Positions 8,910-18,561 are shown, counted from the stretch's first letter. The stretch: DNA of 64,000 bases from Rhizobium sp. NFR03 (GCF_900111275.1 NZ_FOGR01000003.1:372001-436000), one strand, 5' to 3'. The notes: generated from the letters alone by a model not told the origin. Numbers and translations: made by a program.

Positions 8910-9269
8910 GTCGGCTCCTTCTGAAGGGGCGAAAACGTGGTCTCCAGCTACGCCGGCTGCTTTCCGCTTTCAAGCCGAACGGCGGTAAATGTGCCGCAAC
9001 AGCGGGTCCAGCCACGCAAAATCGGCGGTATTTCTTGTGGTATCATAAAACCACACTACTAACCCATTGTTTTCCTTGGATACGCGCGAGACGCTACCTC
9101 TTCTCGGCTATTGACGGACGAACCGACCTCCCCTTATAAGCCACCCTGTTCGCGGGCGGTCACGTCCGCGTTCGTTTTTGCAGATCTTCCCTCGGGTCGG
9201 ATCTTGCAAATCAAGCAACAAAAAACGCCCGGCGGAAACGTATCGGGTCCCAAACGAAAGAGTTTCATC
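8910..9269. other. divergent control region with the rplM leader
   Basis: This 360-base gap lies between the crotonase gene (minus) and rplM (plus). It contains a sigma-70-like promoter at 9111-9140 and a leader of about 120 bases before rplM. The leader includes a short GC-rich hairpin (GCGG, loop TCACGT, CCGC, around 9154-9170). An autogenous ribosomal-protein site could sit here, but none is recognised. No open frame of interest was seen. Confidence 0.5.
9111..9140 (+). promoter_or_regulatory. sigma-70 promoter for rplM-rpsI
   Basis: TTGACG (9111-9116) and TATAAG (9135-9140) are separated by 18 bases. This is close to the rhizobial CTTGAC/CTATAT pattern. It is the best promoter-like pair in the gap and points at rplM. 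Confidence 0.6.
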
Positions 9270-9734
9270 ATGTCAACCTTCGTTCAGAAGCCTGCAGAGG
9301 TGGAGAAGAAGTGGATCCTCATCGACGCCGAAGGCCTCGTTGTGGGTCGCGTCGCGACCATCATCGCCAACATCCTGCGCGGCAAGCATAAGGTCACCTA
9401 CACTCCGCATGTCGACGACGGCGACAACGTCATCGTCATCAATGCCGAGAAGGCCGTGCTCACCGGCAAGAAGTACACCGACAAGAAGTACTACTGGCAC
9501 ACCGGCTACCCCGGCGGCATCAAGGAGCGCACTGCGCGCCAGATCATCGAAGGCCGCTTCCCGGAGCGCGTTCTCGAGAAGGCTGTCGAGCGCATGGTTC
9601 CCCGCGGTCCTCTCGGCCGTCGCCAGATGAAGAACCTTCGCGTCTACGCAGGCACGAACCATCCGCATGAAGCCCAGCAGCCGACCGTCCTCGACGTCGC
9701 CAAGCTGAACACGAAGAACGTAAGGAGCGCCTGA
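9270..9734 (+). CDS. rplM: 50S ribosomal protein L13
   Basis: This 154-residue protein is an unmistakable L13. It has the conserved [16 protein letters not shown] start, the [15 protein letters not shown] region and the [20 protein letters not shown] segment. L13 is an early-assembly protein of the large ribosomal subunit. The start is ATG 9270 ([15 protein letters not shown]). The frame is open upstream to 9111, but that overlaps the promoter. rpsI follows after two bases, so the pair is one operon. Confidence 0.98.
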   Translation: MSTFVQKPAEVEKKWILIDAEGLVVGRVATIIANILRGKHKVTYTPHVDDGDNVIVINAEKAVLTGKKYTDKKYYWHTGYPGGIKERTARQIIEGRFPERVLEKAVERMVPRGPLGRRQMKNLRVYAGTNHPHEAQQPTVLDVAKLNTKNVRSA

Positions 9735-9736
9735 TC

Positions 9737-10210
9737 GTGGCCGACCTCTCCTCTCTAAAAGAACTTGGCACGGTCGCGGAAGCCAGCAACGCTGCTCCCG
9801 TTCATGTCAAGAAGATCGACGCCCAGGGCCGCTCCTACGCGACCGGCAAGCGCAAGAACGCCGTTGCCCGCGTCTGGGTCAAGCCGGGCTCCGGCAAGAT
9901 CACCGTCAACGGCAAGGCCTATCTCGAGTATTTCGCGCGTCCGGTTCTGCAGATGATTCTGCGTCAGCCGATCTTCGCAGCTGCTCGTGACGGCCAGTTC
10001 GACATCGACGCCACGGTTGCCGGCGGCGGTCTCTCCGGTCAGGCCGGTGCCGTCCGTCACGGCATTTCCAAGGCTCTCACCTACTACGAACCCGGCCTGC
10101 GTCCGGTTCTCAAGAAGGGTGGCTTCCTGACCCGCGACAGCCGCGTCGTCGAGCGTAAGAAGTACGGCAAGGCGAAGGCCCGTCGTTCGTTCCAGTTCTC
10201 CAAGCGTTAA
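9737..10210 (+). CDS. rpsI: 30S ribosomal protein S9
   Basis: This 157-residue S9 has the usual [20 protein letters not shown] core, the [19 protein letters not shown] segment and the basic tail ending FSKR, which reaches the P site of the small subunit. The start is a GTG at 9737, preceded by an AAGGAG within the end of rplM. Both are expressed from the promoter at 9111 and end at the terminator at 10239. Confidence 0.98.
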   Translation: MADLSSLKELGTVAEASNAAPVHVKKIDAQGRSYATGKRKNAVARVWVKPGSGKITVNGKAYLEYFARPVLQMILRQPIFAAARDGQFDIDATVAGGGLSGQAGAVRHGISKALTYYEPGLRPVLKKGGFLTRDSRVVERKKYGKAKARRSFQFSKR

Positions 10211-10238
10211 TCGCTTCGGGCATTTTGGAATTGTCAAA

Positions 10239-10263
10239 GGCGGGGCTTCGGCTCCGCCTTTTT
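10239..10263 (+). terminator. rho-independent terminator after rpsI
   Basis: GGCGGGGC, a TTCG tetraloop and GCTCCGCC form an eight-pair stem with one G-T wobble. A run of five T follows. Confidence 0.92.
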
Positions 10264-10358
10264 CGTTTGTATGGCCACCCGCGCTGAATATCCGGGATCT
10301 CTCTTCCCGATGACGGCTCTCCTACGATAGTCTTCTCGGGAAATCCCACGGAGTTCTC

Positions 10359-11351
10359 ATGGCCGCCAAATCGATCGATCACGCCATCACAGCCGGTTCG
10401 CTGTTCAGCGCCGCCACCGACCCCACGCATGCGGGCATTCTGTCCTTCATGCGCCGCCGATACAGCAAGACATTTTCGGGTGTCGATGCCGTCGTCTGGG
10501 GCATTCCGTTCGACGCGGCGACGTCCAACCGGCCGGGTGCCCGCTTCGGACCGCAGGCCATTCGTCGGGCGTCGGCCATTTTCGACAATGATCCGCAATA
10601 TCCGTTCCAGCGCGACCTCTTTGCCGAAATGGCCGTGATCGATGCAGGCGACTGCCTGCTCGACTATGGGCGTCACGACAAGACGCCGGCCACGATTGCG
10701 CGGGAGGCCGCGGGCATCATCGGGTCCGTGCCCTATCTGCTGACGCTCGGCGGCGACCATTTCATCACCTTGCCGCTGTTGCGGGCGCATGCCGCCAAGC
10801 ACGGGCCTCTGGCCCTCGTCCAGTTCGACGCGCATCAGGATACGTGGCCCGATGCGGAAGGGCGGATCGATCACGGATCATTCGTCGGGAGCGCCGTGCG
10901 CGAGGGTCTCATCGATCCCGCACGCTCGATTCAGGTTGGCATCCGCACACATGCGCCGGAGGATTTCGGCATTCGCATTCTCTATGGCGAAGCCGTCGAG
11001 GAGATGAGCGCCTCCGCCATTGCGGCAGACATCCTTGCGCATACCGGGGGTTCCGCCACCTACCTCACCGTCGATATCGACTGCCTCGATCCGGCCTTCG
11101 CGCCGGGCACGGGCACACCGGTCTCCGGCGGGTTTTCGAGCGCGAAGCTCCTGTCGGTGCTGCGGCAGCTGGCGCCGCTCGACATTCGCGGGTCCGACGT
11201 GGTCGAGGTGGCGCCCGCCTACGACCATGCCGATATCACCGCCATTGCCGCTTCCGCCGTCGCGATGTATATGCTCGGCCTGCGCGCAGAGCGGCTTGCA
11301 AGCGGGCGGTCATCGTCGCCGGACTGTTATCAAACTGAATCAACGACGTGA
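10359..11351 (+). CDS. speB: agmatinase (ureohydrolase family)
   Basis: This 330-residue protein has all the manganese-site motifs of ureohydrolases: GGDHF, DAHQD and DIDCLDPAFAPGTGTP. The overall sequence fits agmatinase, which splits agmatine into putrescine and urea in polyamine synthesis. Arginase and guanidinobutyrase are close relatives and cannot be fully excluded. The start at ATG 10359 has a GGAG site. argC begins 51 bases after its stop, so the two arginine-linked genes may be co-transcribed. Confidence 0.88.
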   Translation: MAAKSIDHAITAGSLFSAATDPTHAGILSFMRRRYSKTFSGVDAVVWGIPFDAATSNRPGARFGPQAIRRASAIFDNDPQYPFQRDLFAEMAVIDAGDCLLDYGRHDKTPATIAREAAGIIGSVPYLLTLGGDHFITLPLLRAHAAKHGPLALVQFDAHQDTWPDAEGRIDHGSFVGSAVREGLIDPARSIQVGIRTHAPEDFGIRILYGEAVEEMSASAIAADILAHTGGSATYLTVDIDCLDPAFAPGTGTPVSGGFSSAKLLSVLRQLAPLDIRGSDVVEVAPAYDHADITAIAASAVAMYMLGLRAERLASGRSSSPDCYQTESTT

Positions 11352-11402
11352 TAGACTGAGTCCGGGCTTGCGCCCAACCCCTTGAACCGACGGGACAAAG
11401 AC

Positions 11403-12335
11403 ATGACGGCTAAGATCTTCATCGATGGCGAACACGGCACCACAGGGCTGCAGATCCGCGCCCGCATGGCCGATCGCAAGGATGTCGAGCTTCTGTCGAT
11501 CCCGGAGGCCGAGCGGCGCAATGCGGCGCTGCGCGAAGACCTTCTGAACAGCGCCGACATCGCCATTCTCTGCCTTCCCGACGATGCGTCGCGCCAGGCC
11601 GTCGCCATGCTGGCCGGCAACAACAGCGTCCGTATCATCGACACGTCCACCGCCTACCGTGTCGCGCCTGACTGGGCCTATGGTTTTGCGGAAATGGATG
11701 CGGCGCAGGCCGACAAGATTCGCGCCTCGCGCCTCGTCGCCAATCCCGGCTGCTACCCGACCGGCGCCATCGGCCTCGTGCGGCCGTTGCGGCAGGCAGG
11801 CATCCTGCCGGAAAACTATCCGGTCAGTGTCAACGCGATCTCCGGCTATACCGGCGGCGGCAAGCAGATGATCGCCCAGATCGAAGACCCTGCGAACCCC
11901 GATCCCATCACCTCGCCCGGCTTCCTCTACGGCCTGCCGCTGAAGCACAAGCATGTGGCCGAGATGAAGACCCATGGCATGCTGGAACGCACGCCGCTGT
12001 TCTCGCCCTCCGTCGGCAAGTTTCCGCAGGGCATGATCGTGCAGGTTCCGCTGTTTCTCGAAGACGTCGGCAACGGTGCGACGCTCGAGAGCATCCACGG
12101 CGCGCTCTTTGCGCATTATGCGGGCCAGTCGATCGTCGAGGTCGTACCGCTGGAAACCAGCGCCGCCCTGCCCCGCGTCGATGCCGTCGAACTCGCGGGC
12201 ACAGACCGCATGAAGCTCTTCGTCTTCGGCACACCCGGCGGCGAACACGTCAACCTCGTGGCTCTGCTCGACAATCTCGGCAAAGGCGCTTCGGGCGCTG
12301 CCGTGCAGAACATGGACCTGATGCTGTCGGCCTGA
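11403..12335 (+). CDS. argC: N-acetyl-gamma-glutamyl-phosphate reductase, short (type 2) form
   Basis: This 310-residue enzyme reduces N-acetyl-glutamyl phosphate to the semialdehyde in arginine synthesis. It has the NADP-binding start [15 protein letters not shown], the active-site Cys in NPGCYPTG and the [11 protein letters not shown] loop. The N-terminus IDGEHGTTG and the length mark it as the short AGPR class rather than the ~345-residue class. The likely start is ATG 11403; the frame opens slightly upstream at a TTG. A terminator follows at 12374. Confidence 0.96.
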   Translation: MTAKIFIDGEHGTTGLQIRARMADRKDVELLSIPEAERRNAALREDLLNSADIAILCLPDDASRQAVAMLAGNNSVRIIDTSTAYRVAPDWAYGFAEMDAAQADKIRASRLVANPGCYPTGAIGLVRPLRQAGILPENYPVSVNAISGYTGGGKQMIAQIEDPANPDPITSPGFLYGLPLKHKHVAEMKTHGMLERTPLFSPSVGKFPQGMIVQVPLFLEDVGNGATLESIHGALFAHYAGQSIVEVVPLETSAALPRVDAVELAGTDRMKLFVFGTPGGEHVNLVALLDNLGKGASGAAVQNMDLMLSA

Positions 12336-12373
12336 GGAGCAGAGCTCCGTCTTCGGCCACCGCACGTCTGATC

Positions 12374-12407
12374 GCCTCGGAGCCCAAGCGGCACCGGGGC
12401 GTTTTTT
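12374..12407 (+). terminator. terminator after argC
   Basis: GCCTCGG and CCGGGGC pair across a 13-base loop (one T-G wobble), followed by GTTTTTT. It lies between argC and the convergent ctaA. Confidence 0.7.
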
Positions 12408-12419
12408 CTGCGGAGACGG

Positions 12420-13535
12420 CTACCCCCGCACCATTCGCGTTTCCGGTGGATATTCGCCGGCGAAGCCGCGCCAGTGCGCAATGGCGAAGCCGAGTACGAG
12501 GAGCGCGCCTGCTTGATGCGCGACGCCCCAGACGATCGGCACCTGCAGAATCAGCGTCATGATGCCGATCGATGCTTGCATCAGGACCAGACAGGCGAGA
12601 ACGACGGAGCGGCGGGCGTGGGTGGAATGCGGCGCCAGACGCAGATTGGCGATCATGTGGACCACGACCAGCGCAAGCAGGACATAGGCGCCGCAGCGGT
12701 GAGCGAACTGCACGGTCTTCGGGTTCTCGAAAAGATTGCGCCAGCCGGGGCTCTGGATGAAGAGGTCGCCGGGCACCAGTGCCCCATCCATCAGCGGCCA
12801 GGTATTGTAGCTGAGGCCCGCATCCAGACCGGCAACAAGAGCACCGAGATAGATCTGGAACAGCGCCATCAGGGCGATACCGGCCGCAACCAGAATCGAA
12901 TAGCGTGTCGGTGGCGCGTCATCACGGTGCGGCGAGAGGCCCCGCATGATCCACAGACAGGCGGAGAAGATCAGACAGGCGATGATCAGATGGGTCGCCA
13001 GCCGATACTGGCTCACATCCGTACGGTTGACGAGACCGGATGAAACCATCCACCAGCCAATGAAGCCCTGAAAGCCGCCGAGGGCGAGAATGCCGAGAAG
13101 CGGCAGTTTCAGCCGCCGCTCGATACGGCCCGTCAGCCAGAAGAAGGCGAGCGGCAGAGCGAAGATGACGCCGATGGAGCGCGCCAGAGCCCGGTGCGCC
13201 CATTCCCACCAGAAGATGGTCTTGAAGCCCTCGACCGTCATGTCGCTGTTCATCTGCGAATATTGCGGGATCTGCTTGTAAAGCGTGAATTCCTCCTCCC
13301 ACTCGGCCTCCGACAGCGGCGGAATGACACCGTGGATCGGCTTCCATTCGGTAATGGAAAGGCCCGATTCGGTCAGCCGCGTCGCACCGCCGACGAGAAC
13401 CAGCGCGAACAATGCGAAGACGACGACGCCCAGCCAGATGCGGATCTGGCGACGGTTGCGCCGGGCGAGATCCATCTCTCGCATCAGCCGTTGTTCCGTC
13501 ATTGCCGAGGGCATCATTGGCTTGGCACTGGTCAT
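12420..13535 (-). CDS. ctaA: heme A synthase (COX15/CtaA)
   Basis: This membrane protein has about 371 residues and eight predicted helices. It oxidises the methyl group of heme O to give heme A for cytochrome oxidase. The conserved heme-ligand histidines are visible in WWEWAHRALAR, LATHLIIA, VQFAHRCGAY and GVAHQAGAL, and the LVGGATRLTESGLSITEW start is diagnostic. ATG 13535 (MTSAKPMM) has a GGAG about ten bases upstream and gives the usual length. A farther in-frame ATG at 13613 would add 26 residues. Confidence 0.95.
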   Translation of the reverse strand: MTSAKPMMPSAMTEQRLMREMDLARRNRRQIRIWLGVVVFALFALVLVGGATRLTESGLSITEWKPIHGVIPPLSEAEWEEEFTLYKQIPQYSQMNSDMTVEGFKTIFWWEWAHRALARSIGVIFALPLAFFWLTGRIERRLKLPLLGILALGGFQGFIGWWMVSSGLVNRTDVSQYRLATHLIIACLIFSACLWIMRGLSPHRDDAPPTRYSILVAAGIALMALFQIYLGALVAGLDAGLSYNTWPLMDGALVPGDLFIQSPGWRNLFENPKTVQFAHRCGAYVLLALVVVHMIANLRLAPHSTHARRSVVLACLVLMQASIGIMTLILQVPIVWGVAHQAGALLVLGFAIAHWRGFAGEYPPETRMVRG

Positions 13536-13741
13536 CGCACTGCTCCGTTCGCCTTGCTGGCGGTCGCCGGAGACAGAAAGAAGGGTGTCTTCCGGTACAG
13601 CGTTGATTTGCATCAGTCAGGCAGGCATGACAAGGAGGGACTTTGCGGCATGCGGTCGCGGCTGTGGCCGCGTTCAGCCCTGTTGTCATCAATGTGATCG
13701 CGTCTGTCACATGCCGAATGCTTCTGGAGGAGATTGAGACA

Positions 13742-13954
13742 ATGCCGGTGCGCCTTCGCAAGCTGATCGGGACGATCCTCATCATCGTCCTCGTCATCTC
13801 CTATGCTCTTATCGCCACCACCTTTGCCGAACTGCTGCTCGGCGCGTCTCCCTGGTGGGTGCATCTTCTCTACTTCTTCTTCACAGGTCTTCTCTGGGTG
13901 CTGCCGGCCATGCTGATCATCAAGTGGATGGAGAAGCCCGCCAAACCGCGCTGA
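13742..13954 (+). CDS. DUF2842-type small membrane protein
   Basis: This 70-residue protein (MPVRLRKLIGTILIIVLVIS start) has two membrane helices joined by a short loop (GASPWWVHLLYF). It matches the small alphaproteobacterial DUF2842 family of unknown role. A strong GGAGGAG ribosome site precedes ATG 13742. The longer open frame upstream lacks protein character. The metallophosphoesterase gene starts 27 bases downstream, so the two are probably an operon. Confidence 0.8.
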   Translation: MPVRLRKLIGTILIIVLVISYALIATTFAELLLGASPWWVHLLYFFFTGLLWVLPAMLIIKWMEKPAKPR

Positions 13955-13981
13955 CGCGCCGGGTAAAGGAAACCACCGCTC

Positions 13982-14725
13982 ATGAAGATCGCCGTCATCG
14001 CTGACATCCACGGCAATGCACCGGCACTCGAGGCCGTGCTCGCCGATATCGACCGTCAGGGCATCCGTGACATCGTCAATCTCGGCGATCACCTCAGCGG
14101 CCCGATCGATCCGGCCAGCACCGCCGATCTCCTGATGGCACGCGACATCGTTTCCATTCGCGGCAATCACGACCGCGCGCTGATCACGCTCGCCCCTGAC
14201 GAGATGATCGCGACCGATCGCTTCACGCATGCCGCCCTCTCTGATCATCATTTCGCCTGGTTGCGCACGCTTGCGCCGACGCGGCACATGGACGAGCACG
14301 GTCTCTTCCTCTGCCATGGCACACCGGAAAGCGATCTCGTCTACTGGCTGGAGGACCTGACGCCGGAGGGCATCGTGCACCGCTCGGATGCGTCACGTAT
14401 CGAGCGTCTGGGGGCCGGCGTCATGGCGTCCGTGCTCCTCTGCGCCCACACGCATATCCCGCGCCTCGTCACGCTGTCCGACGGCCGCATCGTGCTCAAC
14501 CCCGGAAGCGTCGGCTGCCCTGCCTATGAGGACGATGAACCCGTGGCGCACAAGGTGGAAACCGGCACGCCGCATGCGTCCTACGCCGTGATCGACAAAA
14601 CCGGGCAGGGCAAAGCGGACGTCAGCTTCCGGCTCGTCGCCTATGACCATGCTTCGGCCGCCCGTCTCGCTGAGCGAAACGGACGACCGGACTGGGCACG
14701 GGCACTTTCCACAGGCTGGATGTAA
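13982..14725 (+). CDS. calcineurin-like metallophosphoesterase
   Basis: This 247-residue protein carries the dimetal phosphoesterase motifs DIHGN (8-12), NLGDH, GNHDR, CHGTP and AHTHIPR. These bind two metals and cleave phosphoester bonds. The short single-domain form is like the YfcE/MJ0936 group of broad phosphodiesterases. The substrate is unknown and there is no signal peptide, so it is cytoplasmic. Confidence 0.92.
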   Translation: MKIAVIADIHGNAPALEAVLADIDRQGIRDIVNLGDHLSGPIDPASTADLLMARDIVSIRGNHDRALITLAPDEMIATDRFTHAALSDHHFAWLRTLAPTRHMDEHGLFLCHGTPESDLVYWLEDLTPEGIVHRSDASRIERLGAGVMASVLLCAHTHIPRLVTLSDGRIVLNPGSVGCPAYEDDEPVAHKVETGTPHASYAVIDKTGQGKADVSFRLVAYDHASAARLAERNGRPDWARALSTGWM

Positions 14726-14869
14726 CGAACCGGGATGTCTTAACCTGCCGATAACCCCGTCTTCGGATATCGCCGGGAAGCCGCGCAAATGCGCGTGGGC
14801 TTAAGTAAACGTCAGAGGCTTTCCGGGTTAGATGCCGGCAACGCTTTTCAGACGGAGGGCCTTTTTGTG

Positions 14870-16132
14870 ATGAATGCCCATATCAGCAGTTTTTCGATCG
14901 ATGTGCCGCTGGCTGGCCTGCGCAGCTCCGTCGAGAGCGATATGACGCCGGCAAAACCGGCGGAAATCACCGTTTCCGTTCACGTCCTCATGTCCGCGCT
15001 TGAAGCGGACTGGCGTGAGCTGGAGGCTTCGAATACCGTTTCCCTGCATCAGAGTTTCGACTGGTGCGCCAGCTGGGTGATGACTCATGTCGAGAGGCCG
15101 CTTTTTCTGCGCGGCCGCCTTGGCGATCGTACGGTCTTCATTCTTCCGCTGGAGCTGGTGCGAAACGGCTTGTTCCGCACGGCCCGCTTCATCGGTTCCC
15201 CGCACAGCAACATCAATACCGGACTGTTCGCCGAGGATCTGGGCGGCTTGCCCCCCGAGAAACTGGCGGCGTTCATCCTTGACGAACTTATCGCGAAGCT
15301 GGCCCATGTCGCCGACATCATCACGCTGGAGAAGATGCCGCTGGAATGGCGGGGCTTGCCTCATCCGCTCGCCTCCCTGCCCTCGATCCGCAACCAGAAT
15401 TCCTCCTATCAGCTTCCGCTTCTGCCGGATTTCGCAGCCACGCTGGCGCAGATCAATGCCAAGCGCCGGCGCAAGAAGTTCCGTGTGTCCGAACGGCGCA
15501 TGGAGAGCTATGGCGGCTACGACTACATCATTGCCGACAGCCTCGATGAGCGCCGCGCGATACTCGACGTCTTTCTCGCCCAGAAAGCGGCACGGTTCGA
15601 AGCATTGGGCTTGCCGAACGTTTTCCGGGACGCTTCGACGCAGGCCTTCCTGCGCGCCGCCATCTCACAGGACGGAACGCTCGAAAACAGGCCACTATCC
15701 CTGCACGCTCTACGCCTTCGCAGCGACGCCGACAGTCGTATCGTTGCGATTGCAGGCGTCTCGCGCAAGGGCGACCACATGATCTGCCAGTTCGGTTCGA
15801 TCGATGAGACGCTCGCCGCAGATGCGAGCCCCGGCGAACTTCTGTTCTACAGGATCATCGAACGCGCCTGCAGCGAAGGGGTGCGTCTGTTCGATTTCGG
15901 GATCGGCGACCAGCCCTACAAGCGCTCGTGGTGCACGGTCGAAACGCCCCATCACGATATCGTCCTGCCGCTGACAGTTCGTGGCCGTCTTGCTGCCGGC
16001 GTCCACCGGCTGATCGTGCGCACCAAACGCGCCATCAAGTCCAATCGCAGTGTTTATGCCGCCGTGCAGCGGTTCCGGCAGAAGCATCAGGGCAAGATAT
16101 CTCCGGCATCGACGGACGTCGAGGCGGACTGA
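14870..16132 (+). CDS. GNAT/FemAB-like acyltransferase (CelD/BcsL family)
   Basis: This protein of about 420 residues belongs to the acetyltransferase-6 group. The C-terminal half has INAKRRRKKFRVSERRM, a run of short strands and FDFGIGDQPYKRSW, typical of CelD/BcsL proteins linked to cellulose and other exopolysaccharides. The likely reaction is transfer of an acyl group to sugar or peptidoglycan precursors. ATG 14870 follows a GGAGG about 11 bases away; GTG 14867 and ATG 14789 are in-frame alternatives. The gene ends seven bases from the convergent co-polymerase gene, which points to a role in the polysaccharide locus. Confidence 0.8.
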   Translation: MNAHISSFSIDVPLAGLRSSVESDMTPAKPAEITVSVHVLMSALEADWRELEASNTVSLHQSFDWCASWVMTHVERPLFLRGRLGDRTVFILPLELVRNGLFRTARFIGSPHSNINTGLFAEDLGGLPPEKLAAFILDELIAKLAHVADIITLEKMPLEWRGLPHPLASLPSIRNQNSSYQLPLLPDFAATLAQINAKRRRKKFRVSERRMESYGGYDYIIADSLDERRAILDVFLAQKAARFEALGLPNVFRDASTQAFLRAAISQDGTLENRPLSLHALRLRSDADSRIVAIAGVSRKGDHMICQFGSIDETLAADASPGELLFYRIIERACSEGVRLFDFGIGDQPYKRSWCTVETPHHDIVLPLTVRGRLAAGVHRLIVRTKRAIKSNRSVYAAVQRFRQKHQGKISPASTDVEAD

Positions 16133-16139
16133 ATGCGCC

Positions 16140-18359
16140 TCAGGCGGCGCGGCGGTCCGGTTCCGGCAGCGGCTGGCCGGCGAGCCGCGCATCCATGATG
16201 TGGATGTGGTCGTAACCGGCCTCCGCAAATTCCGTGATGATCTCGACGATGTCCTCGGCCGAAACCTCGGGAACCGAGAAGATGATCTCGACATCGTTGG
16301 CCCGCGCAAGACGCGACACCGCCTCGGCATCGGCATCCGCACATTCGACCAGCACGAGATCGTAGGCATCCGTCAGGGCTTCGATGACAATCTGGAGGCG
16401 GTCCATCGCCTGCATGGCCACCGCCGGATCGGCGTTGCCGCGCGGAACGATATGCGCATCCGAGCCGCGGTCCGCATGCAGCGCATCGGCAAAGGCGATG
16501 TCGTCGGCGAGCAGATCGGTAATCCCTGGCATGTTTGCCGACAACGCCATCAGGTCCGTCGGGCAACCGGATGCCGTGAGATCGACCAGCACGACGCGCC
16601 GCCCCTCTTCCGAAACCATCCGCGCCAGTGCCACCGTCTGGGTGGAACCGGCGTCGCCCGTGGGGGATACGATAAAGGCGAGCGGTATGCGGTCGACGAT
16701 CAACGCGGCAGCCACGTTCTCCACGAAGAAGCCGTCGAGCGGCACATCGGTCGCCACGTCCTGTTCCCTCGCGTCGAAGGCGGAGGCAACGGCGATGCCT
16801 CGGGCGGCTGCGGGCTCTGCCCCCTGGCGCACGCCCTGAACGGTCGCAGCCTGCCTGCGGAAACCCCAGCCGCGCTTGTTCGGCTCCGGCGTATTCGGCG
16901 GTACCGGCGGCACCGGTTGCGTGGAGACGGCAAGCGGCGCCGGCACGGGCGCACCGACCGGGCGCAGGGCGCGGCCGCTGAAAAGCTCCTGCAGCATGAT
17001 GACGACGCAGCTCAGCAGAAATGCCGCCATCGCCGCAACGACGGTGATCGGCAGGATCTTCGGGAAGCTCGCTTCCGTCGGCTCGACAGCGCTGGAGATC
17101 ACGCGTGCATCGGCGGGCGCGGCGCTGGCGCCGGTGCGGGAGCTCGCCTCGCGATACCGCGAGAGGTAGGTTTCCAGCAATTGCCGCTGGGCGGCGGCTT
17201 CGCGTTCCAGCGCGCGCAGACCGACTTCGTCTTCGCCGGCTTTGGCGGAAGACGCTTTCAGCGTGTTCATCTGCTGGGTCAGCTGGCGCTCCCGGAGTTC
17301 GCCGACCTTTGCCTCGTTCTCGAGGCTCGCCAGGATTTTCTGCGTCTCCTCGCGGATCTGCTCGCGGATGCCCGTCAGCTGCGACCGCAGCGCCTTGATG
17401 CGGGGATGGCCGTCGAGCAGCGTGGTCGACAGGTCGGCCGTCTGGTTCTGGATCTGGGATTCCGATTCTTTCAGTCGCTGGATCATCGCGGAGCCCACGA
17501 CTTCGTTCAGCGTCTCGGCGCCACGGCCGCTCGACAAGGCCGCGCGGACATTTTCGGCTCGCGCCTCGGCCGTCGCCCGCTCGCCGCGCACGCGGGCAAG
17601 CTCCGTGGAGATATCCGTCAGTTGGCGCGTGGCAAACGAGCCGCTGTCGCCGGAGGGCAGCAGGTCGGCGCTGGAGCGGTATTCCGCGATCTTCCCTTCC
17701 GCCGCACGCACCTTTTCCCTGAGGTTCGCGATCTCCGGCTCCAGCCATCGGCTGGCCTCGGTGTTGGAATCGAGCTTTGCGCCGGCCTTCAGAGCGAGAT
17801 AGATTTTCGCCATCTCGTTGGGAATGGCGGCGGAGAGTGCGCGATCCTTGGACGTGAACTGGATGCCGATGACGCGCGACTTCTCGACCTGATAGACCTG
17901 CAGCTTATCCTGAAACTCCTTCAGCACCCTCTCCTCGGGTGGCATATCGAGCGGATTGCGCTTGAGACCGAGCATCACGAGGATATCGGAGACGGCGGAC
18001 GGGTCGGCCGTGGGGTCGAACTCCTTCAACTCGTGCAGGCGCATGTTGCGCGCCACCTGTTTGATCAGGTCCACAGAGCGCAGCAACTGCACTTCACTCG
18101 AAATGCCCGGCTCGTCGAAGGACGTCGCGCTCGCCGCAGATGGTTGCAGCGTCGTCGAGCTGAATTCCGGCTCGCGTGGCTCGATCAGCAATCGTGTTTC
18201 GCTGTCGTAGCGCGGGGAAATCATATGCGCTGCGGTAAAGGCGAGCGCCGCGACGGCCACGGTGGTCAGGAGAACCCGCGTCCGGCGACGCCAGATCGCA
18301 CGGAACAGACCTCCAAGGTCGATATCCACGTCCTGTTGACTGCCGCTAAAGCCTGACAT
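16140..18359 (-). CDS. Wzz/BY-kinase-like polysaccharide co-polymerase with degenerate P-loop
   Basis: This 739-residue inner-membrane protein has a Wzz domain with a first helix at about 29-48 (VLLTTVAVAALAFTAAH), a long coiled-coil periplasmic part (residues ~190-400) and a second helix near 430-455. A Pro-rich linker then leads to a C-terminal nucleotide-binding-like domain. The Walker A equivalent reads SPTGDAGST (565-573) and lacks the essential Lys. The second Walker motif (VVLVDLTASG) is weak, and there is no tyrosine cluster at the C-terminus. It therefore resembles an ExoP/Wzc protein whose kinase is probably dead. Its family controls chain length and export of polysaccharides. It is transcribed away from the export lipoprotein gene. 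Confidence 0.88.
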   Translation of the reverse strand: MSGFSGSQQDVDIDLGGLFRAIWRRRTRVLLTTVAVAALAFTAAHMISPRYDSETRLLIEPREPEFSSTTLQPSAASATSFDEPGISSEVQLLRSVDLIKQVARNMRLHELKEFDPTADPSAVSDILVMLGLKRNPLDMPPEERVLKEFQDKLQVYQVEKSRVIGIQFTSKDRALSAAIPNEMAKIYLALKAGAKLDSNTEASRWLEPEIANLREKVRAAEGKIAEYRSSADLLPSGDSGSFATRQLTDISTELARVRGERATAEARAENVRAALSSGRGAETLNEVVGSAMIQRLKESESQIQNQTADLSTTLLDGHPRIKALRSQLTGIREQIREETQKILASLENEAKVGELRERQLTQQMNTLKASSAKAGEDEVGLRALEREAAAQRQLLETYLSRYREASSRTGASAAPADARVISSAVEPTEASFPKILPITVVAAMAAFLLSCVVIMLQELFSGRALRPVGAPVPAPLAVSTQPVPPVPPNTPEPNKRGWGFRRQAATVQGVRQGAEPAAARGIAVASAFDAREQDVATDVPLDGFFVENVAAALIVDRIPLAFIVSPTGDAGSTQTVALARMVSEEGRRVVLVDLTASGCPTDLMALSANMPGITDLLADDIAFADALHADRGSDAHIVPRGNADPAVAMQAMDRLQIVIEALTDAYDLVLVECADADAEAVSRLARANDVEIIFSVPEVSAEDIVEIITEFAEAGYDHIHIMDARLAGQPLPEPDRRAA

Positions 18360-18417
18360 CCACGCACCTGCAAACGAGCATTGTTGGGGTGCAAGGTAAA
18401 GAAAGATGGTAACCCGA

Positions 18418-18518
18418 GCGTTAACGCGTGGGTGGCAGAGACCTTTCTTTATACTATTTTAGCGATTCAATATTCATGCTGATTGCCGGGTCCCTTTACC
18501 GCCTGTTAACCCTAACAG
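18418..18518. promoter_or_regulatory. two inverted repeats in the divergent polysaccharide control region
   Basis: GCGTTAACGC (18418-18427) is a perfect 10-base palindrome. CTGTTA-ACCC-TAACAG (18503-18518) is a perfect six-base inverted repeat. Both lie between the co-polymerase and export genes, where transcription starts in both directions. They could be operators, but the regulator is unknown. Confidence 0.35.
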
Positions 18519-18561
18519 ATCGATAACGGCATCACGTTGATCCTTGAAACGCGAGAATCGC

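Noticed and set aside
16050-18356. 768-residue plus-strand frame over the co-polymerase gene
   Set aside because: It is antisense to a protein with clear Wzz features and is rich in Arg, Gly and His.
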